From Rhodospirillaceae bacterium (GTDB lineage: Bacteria > Pseudomonadota > Alphaproteobacteria > UBA8366), in contig PAZH01000014.1 in the NCBI GenBank assembly GCA_002716125.1, positions 45,539 to 109,538 of the forward strand: 64,000 nt of DNA, written 5' to 3'. The translations under genes and the position numbers were made by a program. The notes under the pieces are model-generated. The model searched no databases, was not told where the DNA came from, and saw nothing but the letters and a program-made list of their open reading frames with translations. Positions within the stretch are counted from its first letter, which is position 1. The number at the start of each line of letters is the position of its first letter. Positions 62,892-64,000 of the stretch are shown here, one piece after another.

Positions 62892-63803
62892 TTATTCATG
62901 ATCGCCATCCCAGTACACCGAAAGATCGCGGCGCTTCCTGTGGAATGCTTCAATCCGCGCCGCAGAGTCCGCGTCGCTTTCCGCCACGAGAAAGGCGAGT
63001 AGCGCCTCCAGCAAAGCGTTCATCGATAGCGTAGAGGGGAAGAACTGCGGCGTGGAGGTCGGGACCGCAAACAAGATGTCGGTGACGAGCGCGATCGGCG
63101 ACGTCCGGCTGTCCGTCAGCGAAATCAGCGTTGCCCCCTGCTCTTGGCCATACCGAGCGGCTTCAACCGTCTCGCGCCGATAGGGCCGATAAGTTGCCGC
63201 GAGCAGGATGTCTTTCGGCCCAATGCCGGACAGATCGTCGATCGGTAGATTTGCCTGCTGCGGCGCCATCGTAAAATTGTCGAACGCCATGCGTGCGACA
63301 TAAAAGAAGCCGAGCATCAATGGGTAGCAACTACCCATGCCGAGCAGATAAACGCGCCGCGCGTGGATCATTCGCGTCGCGGCTTCCTTCATGTCATCCG
63401 CCGAGATACTCGAGAACAGTGTTTCCGTGTTCGACATGAACGTGTCCGCCAACTCGCCGTAAAGACGCCCATGGCTTCCGCCCTCGCCGATATGCTGCAG
63501 CCAGCGTACACGGTCGGGAAAACTATCGATGCCGCGCCGAAGGACTTCACGGAACGGTTCGCGGAAGTCCTCATAGCTCTTAAAGCCGAGCGATTTGCTC
63601 ATGCGCACCAGTGTATTCGGCTGTACACCCGCAAGACCTGCCAGCTGGCGCATCGAATTCACGCCGACTTCGTTTGGGTTGTCGACGACATATTGTGCCG
63701 CCTTCCGAAGCTGCGGACTAAGATCGTCATACGCCGTCATCACCCGGTCGAGGATGGCACCCGTTTCGTTTGGCTCAGACTGCATCATTCCGTGATGGTA
63801 CAT
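62892..63803 (-). CDS. MurR/RpiR-family transcriptional regulator (HTH + SIS)
   Basis: A 303-residue regulator. The N-terminal helix-turn-helix (about 25-90; SMRQLAGLAGVQPNTLVRMS, GFKSYEDFRE) is followed by a SIS sugar-phosphate-type binding domain (about 130-270; RRVYLLGMGSCYPLMLGFFY, LLAATYRPYRRETVEAARYG). The start may be the ATG at 63803 or MMQSEP at 63788; no good ribosome site is seen for either. It heads the leftward hyu-aminotransferase group and is divergent from the flavin oxidase gene, so it probably controls both. Confidence 0.9.
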   Translation of the reverse strand: MYHHGMMQSEPNETGAILDRVMTAYDDLSPQLRKAAQYVVDNPNEVGVNSMRQLAGLAGVQPNTLVRMSKSLGFKSYEDFREPFREVLRRGIDSFPDRVRWLQHIGEGGSHGRLYGELADTFMSNTETLFSSISADDMKEAATRMIHARRVYLLGMGSCYPLMLGFFYVARMAFDNFTMAPQQANLPIDDLSGIGPKDILLAATYRPYRRETVEAARYGQEQGATLISLTDSRTSPIALVTDILFAVPTSTPQFFPSTLSMNALLEALLAFLVAESDADSAARIEAFHRKRRDLSVYWDGDHE

Positions 63804-63865
63804 ATGTTACAATTACTATTGCAAGCAAAACATTTGTATCATAGCGTTCGACATTAAATGTAACG
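63804..63865. promoter_or_regulatory. possible RpiR operator in the divergent promoter
   Basis: Between the RpiR and the oxidase genes, GTTACA at 63806-63811 is repeated in inverted form as TGTAAC at 63859-63864, 47 bases apart. The spacer is AT-rich. Such paired short sites fit a regulator dimer or tetramer, but the sites are short and could be chance. Confidence 0.3.
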
Positions 63866-63881
63866 CCTAGGAGCCGTCGCG

Positions 63882-64000
63882 ATGCCCGACTCCCTTCCTC
63901 AATCAGCCGAGATCGTCGTCATTGGCGGCGGCATCGTCGGCTGTTCGACTGCCTATCACCTCGCCAAGCGCGGCAAGAAGGACGTGCTTCTGCTGGAACG
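63882..64000 (+). CDS. FAD-dependent oxidoreductase (DAO family), partial, runs off the window
   Basis: The first 39 residues of a flavoprotein. [20 protein letters not shown] is the dinucleotide-binding GxGxxG motif of D-amino-acid oxidase/sarcosine-dehydrogenase-like proteins, and the acid residue at DVLLLE ends the Rossmann beta2 strand. It starts at ATG 63882 after TAGGAGCC. It is divergent from RpiR. The substrate cannot be told; with the aminotransferase and hydantoinase genes a methylated or D-amino compound is possible. Confidence 0.85.
   Translation, partial: MPDSLPQSAEIVVIGGGIVGCSTAYHLAKRGKKDVLLLE

Noticed and set aside
1-64000. CRISPR arrays, rRNA, phage genes or transposases
   Set aside because: No regular direct repeats with spacers, no rRNA blocks and no integrase or transposase motifs were seen.

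Overview
The window is a 64 kb piece of a chromosome with medium-high G+C, most likely from a free-living, motile alphaproteobacterium of the Rhodospirillales type. The grounds are DUF1491 and DUF6460-like small proteins, a flagellin gene, a short speD coupled to speE, and many TauD, CoA-transferase, hydantoinase and sugar-acid genes, as is usual in marine alphaproteobacteria. No rRNA, tRNA, CRISPR array, phage or classical insertion sequence was seen. About 60 protein genes are supported.

Left part (1-20 kb): the end of a flagellin gene and a small helical protein. Next comes a Na+/solute symporter with its small DUF4212 subunit, followed by a YggT-like membrane protein and a fused exonuclease-CBS-nucleotidyltransferase protein. 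A signalling group holds a class III nucleotide cyclase, an SDR enzyme and a MscS channel with a cyclic-nucleotide-binding domain, whose reading frame is cut by one stop codon. Then come a bifunctional penicillin-binding protein, an MFS carrier, and a rightward run of an unknown protein, a cupin, a cyclase-like protein and a lipoprotein C-terminal processing protease.

Middle part (20-31 kb): a YkgJ-type cysteine-cluster gene with a frameshift, a fused SpmA-SpmB membrane protein, a phosphoesterase-HAD fusion, a PAS histidine kinase, an Asp/Asn beta-hydroxylase-like enzyme, a chemoreceptor with a PilZ-like tail, a CheY-like regulator and a LOV histidine kinase split by a G8 homopolymer.

Right part (31-64 kb): almost entirely catabolic. 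A molybdopterin oxidoreductase is coupled to an Fe-S/NrfD fusion partner, followed by a CaiB-type CoA-transferase. A TauD dioxygenase lies exactly between two related palindromic repeats. A leftward operon encodes a duplicated-domain protein, AtuA, an AtuA-related small protein and an HMG-CoA-lyase-like enzyme. After IclR, TauD and degenerate enolase genes come speD-speE, then a sugar-acid block (DenD, a D-2-hydroxyacid dehydrogenase, an SDR, a flavin oxidoreductase, an L-arabonate-type dehydratase). A small oxygen/NO-handling cassette (hemerythrin, truncated globin, DUF1971, DCC protein) follows. The window ends with hyuA-hyuB, an aminotransferase, an RpiR regulator and the start of a flavin amine oxidase.

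Four genes are broken by single lesions (one in-frame stop, two homopolymer shifts, one single-base shift). The intact sequence is recognisable on both sides of each, so either the assembly has small errors or these are very young mutations.
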